Part shown: in pieces, positions 14,724 through 24,497 of the stretch
Layout of the letters: every line of letters begins with the position of its first letter
How positions within the stretch are numbered: position 1 is the stretch's first letter
Program-made: the position numbers and the translations under genes
Assembly (NCBI GenBank): GCA_050043265.1
Contig: JBHJIR010000090.1
Location: 1 to 27,131 of the forward strand
Reading direction: 5' to 3'
Source of the DNA: Pelagibius sp050043265
Lineage (GTDB): Bacteria > Pseudomonadota > Alphaproteobacteria > Kiloniellales > Kiloniellaceae
DNA length: 27,131 nucleotides
Notes under the pieces: model-generated
What the model was told of the DNA's origin: nothing
What the model saw: the letters and a program-made list of their open reading frames with translations, nothing else
The model's database searches: none

Positions 14724-15863
14724 ATGCTCACGAAGTCCGTCATAAGGATGAGTCTGGCCGCCGCGCTGGCGACGGGCCTGTCTACCGGTATCGTCTCGCA
14801 GGCCTTCGCCGCCGGCCCGGAAGTGGTCAGCGGTCCAGGCGCCAATCCGAATTGCTTCGCCGCCTTCAACGCAGACACCAAGTACCTGAAGTTCCCGGCG
14901 AAAAAGCCCCCCTACCGCATCGCGCTGGCCAACGGCTTCGTCGGCAATACCTGGCGCATCCAGATGATCAAGACGCTGAAGGCCTACGCCGAGCAGCCGG
15001 ACGTAGCCCCCATGGTCGGTGAGTTGAAAGTGGTCTCCACCGGCACCGACGTCGCCGCGCAGCTCGCCGCCATCGACAACTTCATCAATGCCGGCTACGA
15101 CGCCGTCCTGACCATCGCGGTGAACCCGACGGCCTTCGAGCCGGTGATCCGCCGCGCCAACCGCGCCGGCGTGGTGCTGGTGCCCTTCGACAACGTGCTG
15201 GATACCGACAAGGTCCTGCAGGTGAACGAAGACCAGTTCGAACTGGGCCGCATCATGGGGCGCTGGCTGGTGAAGAATGCCGGCCCCTCCGGCAAGATTC
15301 TCGAGGTGCGCGGCCTGCAGGGCAACTCGGTCGACCGTGACCGCCACATCGGCTTCCGCGAGGTGCTGGAATCCAGCGGCCAGTACGACGTCGTCGAGGT
15401 GGTCGGCAACTGGGACGACGGCACCGCCCAGAAGGTGACCGCCGATGCCATCGCCGTGCACGGCCAGTTCGACGGCATCTACACCCAGGGCGGCTCGACC
15501 GGCACGGTGCGTGCCCTGATGGATGCCGGGCATCCCTTCATCCCGGTCGCCGGCGAGGCGGAGAACGGCTTCCGCAAGCTCTGCGCCGAGCATGCCAGCG
15601 AAGGCCTGCTGTGCTCCTCCGGCGGCCAGTCCCCGGGCCTCGTCGCCATCGCCGCGAAGACGGCCATCGCCGCCCTGCAGGGCGAAGTGCTGCCGCAGTA
15701 CGTCTCGGTGCCGATCCCGCTGGTCGAGCATCCGAACTTCAAGGCCGGCGAGAACTACTACCCCGACCTGGGCGATAACTTCTTCACCACCAACGAGTTC
15801 CCGCCCTGCGACGTGAACATCACGGCGAAGGAGATCATGTCGAAGAGTGAAGGCGACCAGTAG
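14724..15863 (+). CDS. Sugar ABC transporter substrate-binding protein (Peripla_BP_4 type)
   Basis: This 379-aa periplasmic binding protein starts 7 bp after a strong GGGAGG. It has a signal peptide (residues 1 to about 29, QAFA). The mature protein has the type-1 fold wording: PYRIALANGFVGNTWRIQMI for the first strand and ligand loop, VSTGTDVAAQLAAIDNFINAGYDAVL, VRGLQGNSVDRDRHIGF and DGIYTQGGSTGT. It is the receptor for the importer formed by the next three genes. The ligand is not evident from sequence; a pentose or polyol is plausible because it shares an operator type with the xylose cluster. C-terminal NCF and PPC cysteines may form a disulfide. Confidence 0.85.
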   Translation: MLTKSVIRMSLAAALATGLSTGIVSQAFAAGPEVVSGPGANPNCFAAFNADTKYLKFPAKKPPYRIALANGFVGNTWRIQMIKTLKAYAEQPDVAPMVGELKVVSTGTDVAAQLAAIDNFINAGYDAVLTIAVNPTAFEPVIRRANRAGVVLVPFDNVLDTDKVLQVNEDQFELGRIMGRWLVKNAGPSGKILEVRGLQGNSVDRDRHIGFREVLESSGQYDVVEVVGNWDDGTAQKVTADAIAVHGQFDGIYTQGGSTGTVRALMDAGHPFIPVAGEAENGFRKLCAEHASEGLLCSSGGQSPGLVAIAAKTAIAALQGEVLPQYVSVPIPLVEHPNFKAGENYYPDLGDNFFTTNEFPPCDVNITAKEIMSKSEGDQ

Positions 15864-15899
15864 GCGCCTGACGGAAAATCGGCGACGGCCGGTGCCGCG

Positions 15900-15927
15900 C
15901 CCCTGCGCCCTGCGAAAGGGTATGGGG
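15900..15927 (+). other. Intercistronic hairpin after the second binding-protein gene
   Basis: CCCC (15900-15903) pairs with GGGG (15924-15927), and CCCT (15908-15911) pairs with AGGG (15917-15920) around GCGAA. It sits in the 135-bp gap between binding protein and ATPase, the same arrangement as the hairpin after xylF. Confidence 0.35.
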
Positions 15928-15998
15928 AAACGGTGCCGGCTGCGCTTTTCGCTTTCCCGAAAACTCCAGCGCCGGGGCCCAACCATGACCCACCAGAC

Positions 15999-17590
<1,592 letters not shown>

Positions 17591-17594
<4 letters not shown>

Positions 17595-18595
17595 GCATCG
17601 CTACCACCACGCTGACCGACTGGAAGCTGCGGGCCGGACAGAGCCAGGGCCTGCTGATTGCCGTTGCCGTCTTCGTCGCGATGTTCACGCTCTACATCAC
17701 CAATCATCCGGCCGGGCTTACCGTGCCGGTGGTCACCACCGCCGCCAACAAGGCGGTGCTGCTGGCGCTGGTCGCCATGGCGCAGACTCTGCCGGTGCTG
17801 ACCGGCGGCCTGGACCTCTCGGTCGGCATGATCTTCGTGATGACCAACTGCCTGGCCTCCGCCATCGTCGGTGGAGAGCCCTGGCAGGTGGCGCTGGGTA
17901 TCGTCGGGGTGCTGCTGGCCGGCGCGCTGGCCGGCTTCGTGAACGGTGCCATCGTGGTCTACGGCCGCCTGCAGCCGATCATCACCACGCTGGCAACCGG
18001 CGCCATCTACTACGGTTTTGCCCTGCTGATCCGGCCGGTGCCCGGCGGCAACGTCGACGGCGACCTCGCCGATTTCATGACCTACACGGTGTTCGGGGAA
18101 ACGGTGCCGACCTCGCTGCTGGCGCTGCTGGCGGCGGTGCTGATCATCTGGCTGCCGTTCCGCCACTCGGTGATCGGACGCGGCTGCTATGCCATCGGCT
18201 CGGCGGAAGGTGCCGCCTACATGTCGGGCGTCGCCATCGGCCGCTCGAAGCTGGCCGCCTATACCCTTTCCGGCCTGCTGGCCGGACTGGCCGGCCTCAT
18301 GCTGACTTTCGTCACCTACTCCGGCGAGGCCTCCGCGCCCATCGGCGGCACCTACACGCTGAATTCCATCGCCGCGGTGGTGATCGGCGGCACCTCGCTG
18401 TACGGCGGCGCCGGCGGCGCCATCGGCTCGATCTTCGGCGCCTTTATCCTGCGCACCATCGACGATCTGCTGTTCGTCTTCGATCTGCCGCCGCTGTGGC
18501 AGCCGCTGTTCCAAGGCGTCGTGCTGCTGGGCGCGGTCAGCCTGGGCGCCGCGCGGGTGTTCCGCGTCAAAAACCGCCTCGAACTGTTCAACTGA
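17591..18595 (+). CDS. Sugar ABC transporter permease, first of two
   Basis: This 334-aa inner-membrane permease of the ribose class has about nine or ten helices. It carries VLTGGLDLSVGMIF (the conserved GGxDLSVG motif) and the coupling region GSAEGAAYMSGVAIGRSK. The C-terminal motif IAAVVIGGTSLYGGAGG is also present. It starts in an ATGA overlap with the ATPase. With the next gene it should form a heterodimeric channel, an arrangement seen in the LsrCD and YtfT-YjfF families. Confidence 0.88.
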
Positions 18596-18611
18596 GGGAG
18601 CTCTTCAACCG

Positions 18612-19559
18612 ATGCAGGCGCTCCTGAAACGCGTCGACAAACCGGTCGTCATCGCCTTCGGCTTCATCGTCGTGCTGCTGCTGGCCGGCAGCCTCTATTC
18701 GTCCAGCTTCCTGTCGGCCAACTACCTGCTGCAACAGTTGCAGGTCGCGGCCTTTCTGGGCCTGATCGCCTCCGGCGTCATGCTGGTTATCCTGCTGGGC
18801 CACATCGACCTGTCGATCCCCTGGCTGGTGACGGTCGGCGGCATGATGTCGACGGCGGCGGCCGGCTGGTGGGGGCCCGAATGGGCGATCCCCTTCGGTG
18901 TCTTCTGCGGCCTGGTCTTCGGCATCATCAACGGCCTGGGCGTCGCCATCCTGCGGGTGCCCTCGATGATCTTCACCCTGGGCATCAACGCGGTGGCCCA
19001 GGGCGTCATGGTGCTGCACACCGGCGGCTTCGCGCCGCAGGACAGTGCCACCCCGCTGATGCGCTGGCTGGCGGTGGACCGTCTGGTCCTCGGCATCCCC
19101 AACGCGGTCTTCATCTGGGCGCTGCTCGGCATCGCCATCGTGGTGATACTGAAACGCACGCCGCTGGGCCGCTACATCTACGCCATCGGCAACCGGGAGG
19201 GCGCGACCTACCTGTCCGGCGTAAACACCCGGCTGATCATCGTCTGCTGCTTTGCCATCTCCGGCATGTGTTCGGCCTTGGCCGGGGTGCTGCTGGCCGG
19301 CTATTCCAGCAAGGGCTACCAGGCGATGGGCGACCCCTACCTGCTGCCCGCCATCGCCGCCGTGGTGCTGGGCGGCACCCACATCCTGGGCGGCCGCGGC
19401 ACCTATCTGGGTACCGTCGCCGGGGTCGTGCTCATTTCGCTGCTGGCCTCGATCCTCTCGGTCATGCAGATGCCCGAGGCCGGCCGCCAGATCATCTACG
19501 GCGGCGTCATCGTCGGCATGCTGCTGGTCTATGGCCGCGGCCAGCGGGTGCTGGGCTGA
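18612..19559 (+). CDS. Sugar ABC transporter permease, second of two
   Basis: This 315-aa permease is homologous in layout to the previous one. Landmarks are VILLGHIDLSIPWLVT (the DLS motif, lacking the usual Val-Gly), GNREGATYLSGVNTRL and IAAVVLGGTHILGGRGTYLG. The ATG follows GAGGGAG with a 10-bp spacer, 16 bp after the previous stop. It closes the operon and converges on the response-regulator gene 13 bp away, with no room for a separate terminator. Confidence 0.87.
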   Translation: MQALLKRVDKPVVIAFGFIVVLLLAGSLYSSSFLSANYLLQQLQVAAFLGLIASGVMLVILLGHIDLSIPWLVTVGGMMSTAAAGWWGPEWAIPFGVFCGLVFGIINGLGVAILRVPSMIFTLGINAVAQGVMVLHTGGFAPQDSATPLMRWLAVDRLVLGIPNAVFIWALLGIAIVVILKRTPLGRYIYAIGNREGATYLSGVNTRLIIVCCFAISGMCSALAGVLLAGYSSKGYQAMGDPYLLPAIAAVVLGGTHILGGRGTYLGTVAGVVLISLLASILSVMQMPEAGRQIIYGGVIVGMLLVYGRGQRVLG

Positions 19560-19572
19560 GACCCGCCACCCC

Positions 19573-19995
19573 TCAAATGTAGTGCGTGGCCACCAATTCC
19601 TGAAAGCGATCCTTGGTCAGCGGTTTGACGACATAGTCTTTCACGAAGTCATAGGAAAAAGCCTCGGCCTCGTCTCCCGGGTGCTTCGAAGAAGAAAACA
19701 TCACGACCGTCATGCCCGGCGGGTCGGCCACCTGCGCATTCCGGCTGTACTGAATCGCCTGAAGCACTTCAAAGCCGCTCATGCGCGGCATTCTGATATC
19801 CAGCAGCACCAGCATCTGCGGCGGCGGATCGCCGATTTTCTCCGACCGCTCCTTCTGGTCGGCAATAGCGGCCAGGAACTCGTCGCCGGCCTTGAACCCC
19901 ACAAACTTCGCATCAAGACCGCTCTCCTTCACCAGACGTTCCACGAGATAGCGATCGGCAAATTCGTCGTCCACGATAACGATGGGTATAGTCAT
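19573..19995 (-). CDS. Receiver-only response regulator
   Basis: This 140-aa protein is a single receiver domain. Acidic pocket residues are D9/D10 (VIVDDE), the phosphoacceptor is D66 (VLLDIRMPRMSG), the switch Ser/Thr is in FSSS (100-103) and the conserved Lys is K124 (VVKPL). There is no output domain. It overlaps the kinase gene by ATGA, so it is the likely partner. Receiver-only proteins act by protein-protein contact or in a phosphorelay. The insertion KERSEKIGDPPPQ before D66 matches the Rcp1-like subclass that partners with phytochrome or PAS kinases. Confidence 0.88.
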   Translation of the reverse strand: MTIPIVIVDDEFADRYLVERLVKESGLDAKFVGFKAGDEFLAAIADQKERSEKIGDPPPQMLVLLDIRMPRMSGFEVLQAIQYSRNAQVADPPGMTVVMFSSSKHPGDEAEAFSYDFVKDYVVKPLTKDRFQELVATHYI

Positions 19996-21485
19996 TCTGC
20001 GACCTCCACGAGGCGGCCCTCACCCTCATCGGTGCTGCATAGGCGCGGCAGCGAAACGGTGAAGACGGTGCCTTCTGCTGTACTCTGAACCGTGATATTG
20101 CCACCCAGACGAAGCACGTTCTTGCGCACCAAGGCGAGCCCCAGACCGCTGCCCGGCTTATCCGTGTCGGCAATTCGTTGAAAGAGATCAAAGACCTTGT
20201 CATGAAACGCCACTGGGATTCCGATTCCATTGTCCTGAACCGAAATGTAGATGCTGTCGCCCTCGTCCCAGGACTCGCCGTGGACGCGTGATTCCGGTTT
20301 GGTCCGGTCACGGTACTTGATGGCATTGGAAAGCAAGTTCTCGAGGATAACGAAAAGACGCGCGGGAACGCTGCGGACCGGATCGCAATGCCGGAAGTCC
20401 GTCGTCAAGACAACCTCCTGCCGCGAGGCGTTCTTCAGGGCCAGCCAGATGTCGGAAACGGCATCTCCGAGCACGACGTCGCTCTCTTCAGCGCCGATTG
20501 AATCGACCCTCGCCAGAGAGAGCATCGCCTCGATCCGGCCGGAGAGCCGCTCGGCCAACGCCCGGGCGCGCTCCAGATTGGCGCGCACCTCGTCGAAGTC
20601 GCCGGCCGCCAGATCGCTCTCGCAAAAGGTCAGAATGCCCGTAATCGATGTCAGCGGCGCCTTCAGGTCATGGGAAGCGCTATAGGCAAACTCTTTGAGG
20701 TCGTTGTTCAGCTGCTGAAGCTCGTCATTCTTCTGCTGGATGCTGCTTTCGCTGAGCTTGCGCTCGGTAATGTCGATGACGGTCGCCATGATCAGGCGCC
20801 CCTGCGCCCCGTCGATCGGCGTCAGCCCGATCTCGACGGGGAATTCCGTACCGTCTTTGGCCAGGCCATAAAGGTCGCGCCCTCGGCCCATGGCCCGTCT
20901 GTCCCGGGTGTTCTGATAGCTCGTGCGGTAGACGGTGTGTTTGCGGCGATAGCGGGCGGGAACCAGCATCTCGATCTGTTCCCCGATCAGATCCTGCGCC
21001 TGGTAGCCGAACATCACCTCGGTCTGCTGGTTGACGAGTTCGATCTTGCCGTGTTCGTTGATCATCACCATCGCGCTGGAGGCGGCGTCTATGGCACGGC
21101 GCACCTTTGCCTCATCCAGCTTGCGCTGCCGGATGTCCAGCACCGAGACCATCACCAGGGACTCGCCGCCCTGATCTATGGGGTCCAGGCCGATCTCCAC
21201 GGGGATCATCTCGCCGTCCTTGCGGGCGCCGAACAGATCCCGGCCGGTCCCCATGCTGCGGCTGGTCGGCACCTCGAAGAAGGCCTCCCGCAGCTCCGGA
21301 TGGAACGCCCTGATTTCCTCGGGCACCAGGATGTCCACCGGCTGGTCGAGCAACTCGCCCGGCTCATAGCCGAAAAGACAGTCAAAGCGCCGGTTCGAGA
21401 GCACGATCCGGCCCTCCCGCGAGACAAGCATCAAGGGGGTCGGGCAGACTTCCAAGGCGATCTGATATTCTTCGCGGATTTCCAT
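19992..21485 (-). CDS. PAS-PAS sensor histidine kinase
   Basis: This is a 497-aa soluble kinase with no membrane segment. Two PAS domains (about 8-118 and 128-241) resemble each other closely, both ending in a GRDL(F/Y)G..KDG....VEIGL.PID run. A short coiled-coil linker leads to the HisKA domain with FAYSASHDLKAPL (His at 272). The HATPase domain has N-box ENLLSNAIKY, G1 DNGIGIP, FDLFQRI and GSGLGLALV. The ATG at 21485 is used; a GTG two codons earlier is possible. It is probably a cytoplasmic redox, light or metabolite sensor, signalling to the adjacent receiver. No cofactor ligand could be recognised. Confidence 0.88.
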   Translation of the reverse strand: MEIREEYQIALEVCPTPLMLVSREGRIVLSNRRFDCLFGYEPGELLDQPVDILVPEEIRAFHPELREAFFEVPTSRSMGTGRDLFGARKDGEMIPVEIGLDPIDQGGESLVMVSVLDIRQRKLDEAKVRRAIDAASSAMVMINEHGKIELVNQQTEVMFGYQAQDLIGEQIEMLVPARYRRKHTVYRTSYQNTRDRRAMGRGRDLYGLAKDGTEFPVEIGLTPIDGAQGRLIMATVIDITERKLSESSIQQKNDELQQLNNDLKEFAYSASHDLKAPLTSITGILTFCESDLAAGDFDEVRANLERARALAERLSGRIEAMLSLARVDSIGAEESDVVLGDAVSDIWLALKNASRQEVVLTTDFRHCDPVRSVPARLFVILENLLSNAIKYRDRTKPESRVHGESWDEGDSIYISVQDNGIGIPVAFHDKVFDLFQRIADTDKPGSGLGLALVRKNVLRLGGNITVQSTAEGTVFTVSLPRLCSTDEGEGRLVEVAE

Positions 21486-21516
21486 GACCACCAGCGCGAG
21501 AGCTCAGCGATCAAGG

Positions 21517-21546
21517 ATACTAATCATTTTATTTATATTATGTTAA
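21517..21546 (-). promoter_or_regulatory. Probable promoter of the histidine kinase operon
   Basis: On the minus strand TTAACA (21546-21541) and TAGTAT (21522-21517) are separated by 18 bp. The spacer is almost pure A/T, in a window that is otherwise very GC-rich. The start codon at 21485 lies about 30 bp downstream of the -10. Confidence 0.45.
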
Positions 21547-21584
21547 CTTATTCGCTAGATTTGCCGCCAAGGCCCGGTTTTCCG

Positions 21585-22493
21585 TCAGGGCCACTGGACG
21601 CCGCGGCGGTTGAGAGTGATGGCGTAGAGCGACGTGGTGGCGGTGATGAACAGGCGGTTCTTCTTCGGCCCGCCGAAGGTCACGTTGGAGACCACCTCCG
21701 GCACCCTGATCTTGCCGAGCAGCTCGCCGTTGGGGGAGAAGCAGTGCACGCCGTCGGCGGCGCTGGACCAGAGATTGCCATCCTCGTCGCAGCGGAAGCC
21801 GTCGAACAGGCCGTCGTCGCAGACCGCGAAGACCTTGCCGCCGGACAGTGTGCCGTCCTTGGCGACCTTGAAGGCACGGATATGGCGCGGCCCTTCCGGG
21901 TCGTGGGAGGCGCCGGTGTCGGCGATGTAGAGGATCTTCTCGTCGGGGGAAAACGCCAGGCCGTTGGGCTTGTCGAAGTCGTCGGCGACGATCGCCAGCT
22001 TGCCCGTCTGGGGATCGAGGCGGTAGACGTGGCAGGCGCCGAGCTCGCTCTCGCCCTTGTGGCCCTCGTAGTCCGAGAGGATTCCGTAGGGCGGATCGGT
22101 GAACCAGATGGAGCCGTCGGACTTCACCACCACGTCGTTGGGCGAGTTCAGGCGCTTGCCCTTGTAGCGGTCGGCCAGCACGGTGATGGCGCCGTCCCAC
22201 TCGGTGCGGGTCACCCGCCGGGCGCCATGCTCGCAGGAGACCAGGCGGCCCTGCCGGTCCCTCGTGTGGCCGTTGGCGTAGTTCGAGGGCCGGCGGAACT
22301 CGGTGACGCCGCCGCCCGGCGTCCACTTCAGCATGCGGTCGTTGGGGATGTCGCTCCACAGCAGGAAGTCCCCGTCGCAGAAGTACACCGGTCCCTCGGC
22401 CCAGAGCGTGCCCGTGTAGAGCTTCTCCAGCCGGCAGTTGCCGTTGATGTAGTCGTTGAAGCGCGCGTCGCGCGGATCGTATTCCGGAAACAT
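21585..22493 (-). CDS. SMP-30/gluconolactonase family sugar lactonase
   Basis: This 302-aa six-bladed beta-propeller hydrolase opens sugar lactones. Metal and substrate residues of the family are visible: E33 (WAEGP), N119 (NSPND), N177 (DKPNGLAFSPDE) and D231 (DGFRCDEDGNLW). I use the ATG at 22493, which has GGGGAG upstream, not the start 26 codons earlier. The nearby xylose-dehydrogenase-like SDR makes a lactone, and an AGCGCT-type operator lies 50 bp upstream. Xylonolactonase (XylC-like) activity is therefore a reasonable inference; gluconolactone or another lactone is also possible. Confidence 0.85.
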   Translation of the reverse strand: MFPEYDPRDARFNDYINGNCRLEKLYTGTLWAEGPVYFCDGDFLLWSDIPNDRMLKWTPGGGVTEFRRPSNYANGHTRDRQGRLVSCEHGARRVTRTEWDGAITVLADRYKGKRLNSPNDVVVKSDGSIWFTDPPYGILSDYEGHKGESELGACHVYRLDPQTGKLAIVADDFDKPNGLAFSPDEKILYIADTGASHDPEGPRHIRAFKVAKDGTLSGGKVFAVCDDGLFDGFRCDEDGNLWSSAADGVHCFSPNGELLGKIRVPEVVSNVTFGGPKKNRLFITATTSLYAITLNRRGVQWP

Positions 22494-22542
22494 CCAAACC
22501 ACTCCCCTGCCGGCGGGCGTTGCACACCCTTGTTGGGAAAGG

Positions 22543-22558
22543 AGTTTAGCGCTGTCAT
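22543..22558 (-). promoter_or_regulatory. AGCGCT-centred operator upstream of the SMP-30 lactonase
   Basis: AGTTTAGCGCTGTCAT (plus strand) shares 11 positions with both other sites (13430 and 14587): A, G, then AGCGCT, then TCA. It lies in the divergent gap between the lactonase and the unrecognised gene at 22637, so it could control either. Confidence 0.5.
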
Positions 22559-22636
22559 CGGCGGGCGCCAATCGGCCGCTTGACGGATACTCCCGAATTA
22601 CCGTCTTCTCAGGCCGTTCAAGCGAAACGGATCGTC

Positions 22637-23467
22637 ATGCCCGTCCTCATCCCCGACATATTCCGCGACCCGATGGCGTACCTCCAGGCGGAGGCGCTGC
22701 TTCGGAGCCTGTTCGACCGCATCAAGTGCGCGGACTACCAGGGGCCGATGTGGACCCAGTGGATGACGACCACCGGGATCGACGGCACCCGCTTCTACGA
22801 CGACGGTGCACCCGTCTATAGCCAGGTTTGCGAAGAAAGGGCCAGGGCGATCACGGTTTGGATTGTGGATCCGCAAGACGCACTGGGCTCCAGTAACATC
22901 TTCCGCGCCCTGATGGAGCCATATGGCGAGTACGGTGAAATCGATGTGCTCGATATTTCCTGCGTCCTGACTGATGAAAATCTAGCCACAGCAGAACAGT
23001 TGATCCGGCTCTACATGGTCGATGACCAAACACCGGAGGCGATGACCCTGCACATAGAAGCCCTGCTCCCAAATGACAAAGGCCGAGGCCGCGCGAAACA
23101 CTCTCTCGCCCTAGCTTCCCTGGACTATGGCCTACGCAAGCATTTCTGCCGGCTCCGCGACGTTGTGAGGCCGTGCACCGCTTCTTATGATGCCACTCTC
23201 AAGCCCGGCAATGTATTCAACGCCTCTATGCGCTTTGGCGAGCCGGACGGTGGCCAGGAAGTCGTGGTATCCGCGCAGGCTAAACACGACGGCGAGAAGA
23301 CTCGCCTCAGCTATCATCTGGGCAAATCAAACGGTGAAGGACGCCGGCAAGGACCAATGGCGGAAATCAGCGCCGCCTGCGATGCGCCTGACGACGCCCG
23401 GCTCGTCAAGCAATGGCTCGACGCGTTAGCGCAGTTCGTCGACGAGAACCGGCATTTACTGCCCTAG
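22637..23467 (+). CDS. Protein of unknown function
   Basis: I do not recognise this 276-aa protein. It has no signal peptide or membrane helix and looks soluble. It begins MPVLIPDIFRDPMAYLQAEA and has scattered cysteines with no metal-binding pattern. A TTG 19 codons upstream is an alternative start. Codon choice and base composition in its second half are less GC-rich than in neighbouring genes, which could mark recent transfer. Its stop overlaps the stop of the convergent agt gene in a shared CTAG. The long clean frame and lack of a better opposing frame make it a likely real gene. Confidence 0.6.
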   Translation: MPVLIPDIFRDPMAYLQAEALLRSLFDRIKCADYQGPMWTQWMTTTGIDGTRFYDDGAPVYSQVCEERARAITVWIVDPQDALGSSNIFRALMEPYGEYGEIDVLDISCVLTDENLATAEQLIRLYMVDDQTPEAMTLHIEALLPNDKGRGRAKHSLALASLDYGLRKHFCRLRDVVRPCTASYDATLKPGNVFNASMRFGEPDGGQEVVVSAQAKHDGEKTRLSYHLGKSNGEGRRQGPMAEISAACDAPDDARLVKQWLDALAQFVDENRHLLP

Positions 23468-24471
23468 CGCAGCGGCTGGAGGTTCTCCAGGAACATCTCG
23501 GCGCAGGCGGTCCAGGAGTATTTGAGGGCGTGTTCGCGGCAGCGGTCGCGGGGCTGCTTGATGGCCTCGCCCACCGCCCGGCCCAGATCGTCGCTGAGGA
23601 AACCGACGCCGACGCCGTCGACGATGTCGAGCGGGCCCGGCACCGGGTAGGCGGCAACCGGCAGGCCGCTGGCCATGGCCTCCAGCATCACCAGGCCGAA
23701 GGTATCGGTCTTGCTGGGGAACACGAAGACGTCGCCGGAGGCGTAGTGCGCGGCCAGCTCCTCGCCCTGCTTGGCGCCGGTGAAGGTGACCCCGGGGAAT
23801 TCCGCCTGCAGCTCCGCCCGCTGCGGTCCGTCACCCACCACCACCTTGGAGCCCGGCAGCGGCAATTCGAGGAAGGCCTTGATGTTCTTTTCCACCGCCA
23901 CGCGGCCAACGTAGAGGTGGATCGGCCGCGGCAGGCCGAGCCCCTCCAGCGCCTGGGGCGCATCGGGGCGAAACAGTGCCGTGTCGACGCCGCGGGTCCA
24001 GTCGACCAGGTTGTGGAAGCCGTGCTGTTCCAGCTCGCGCTTCATCGAATGGGTCGCCACCATGATGGCCGTGGACGGCTTGTGGAACCAGCGCATGAAG
24101 CGGTAGCCCCATTCCACCGAGACCGGCAGGCGGGCGCTGAGATATTCGGGAAAGCGCGTGTGGTAGGAGGTGGTGAAGGGCAGCCCGCGCTTCACGCAAT
24201 AGTTCCGCACCGCCAGGCCGATCGGCCCTTCGGTGGCGATGTGGATGGCGTCGGCCTTTGCCGCGTCGATGCGCCTGGCCATGCCGATACCCGGCAGGAT
24301 CGCCAGCGGGATCTCCGGATAGGACGGACAGGGAATGGTGCGGAACTGATCCGGGCAGATGATCTCGAAGCTGTGGCCCTGGGCTTCCAGTTCCTCGCGC
24401 ACGCGGTTCAGGGTGCGTACCACGCCGTTGATCTGCGGGTACCAGGCGTCGCTCGCCAGCAGGATTTTCAT
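23464..24471 (-). CDS. agt: Family 4 glycosyltransferase, probable glycolipid synthase Agt
   Basis: This 335-aa GT-B enzyme has NGVVRTL near the N-terminus (15-21), a linker loop with TSYHTRFPEY, then the donor domain with VGRVAVEKN (188-196), GDGP (213-216) and TDTFGLVMLEAMASGLP (255-271). The last contains the acidic-x7-Glu motif (D256, E264). Next to plcP, this family makes glucosyl- or glucuronosyl-diacylglycerol in Agrobacterium and in marine bacteria under phosphate limitation, replacing phospholipids. The pairing with plcP (26-bp gap, same strand) is what sets this apart from generic mannosyltransferases. Confidence 0.78.
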   Translation of the reverse strand: MKILLASDAWYPQINGVVRTLNRVREELEAQGHSFEIICPDQFRTIPCPSYPEIPLAILPGIGMARRIDAAKADAIHIATEGPIGLAVRNYCVKRGLPFTTSYHTRFPEYLSARLPVSVEWGYRFMRWFHKPSTAIMVATHSMKRELEQHGFHNLVDWTRGVDTALFRPDAPQALEGLGLPRPIHLYVGRVAVEKNIKAFLELPLPGSKVVVGDGPQRAELQAEFPGVTFTGAKQGEELAAHYASGDVFVFPSKTDTFGLVMLEAMASGLPVAAYPVPGPLDIVDGVGVGFLSDDLGRAVGEAIKQPRDRCREHALKYSWTACAEMFLENLQPLR

Positions 24472-24497
24472 GGGTTCCGGGTGCTCACCAGGGGCTT

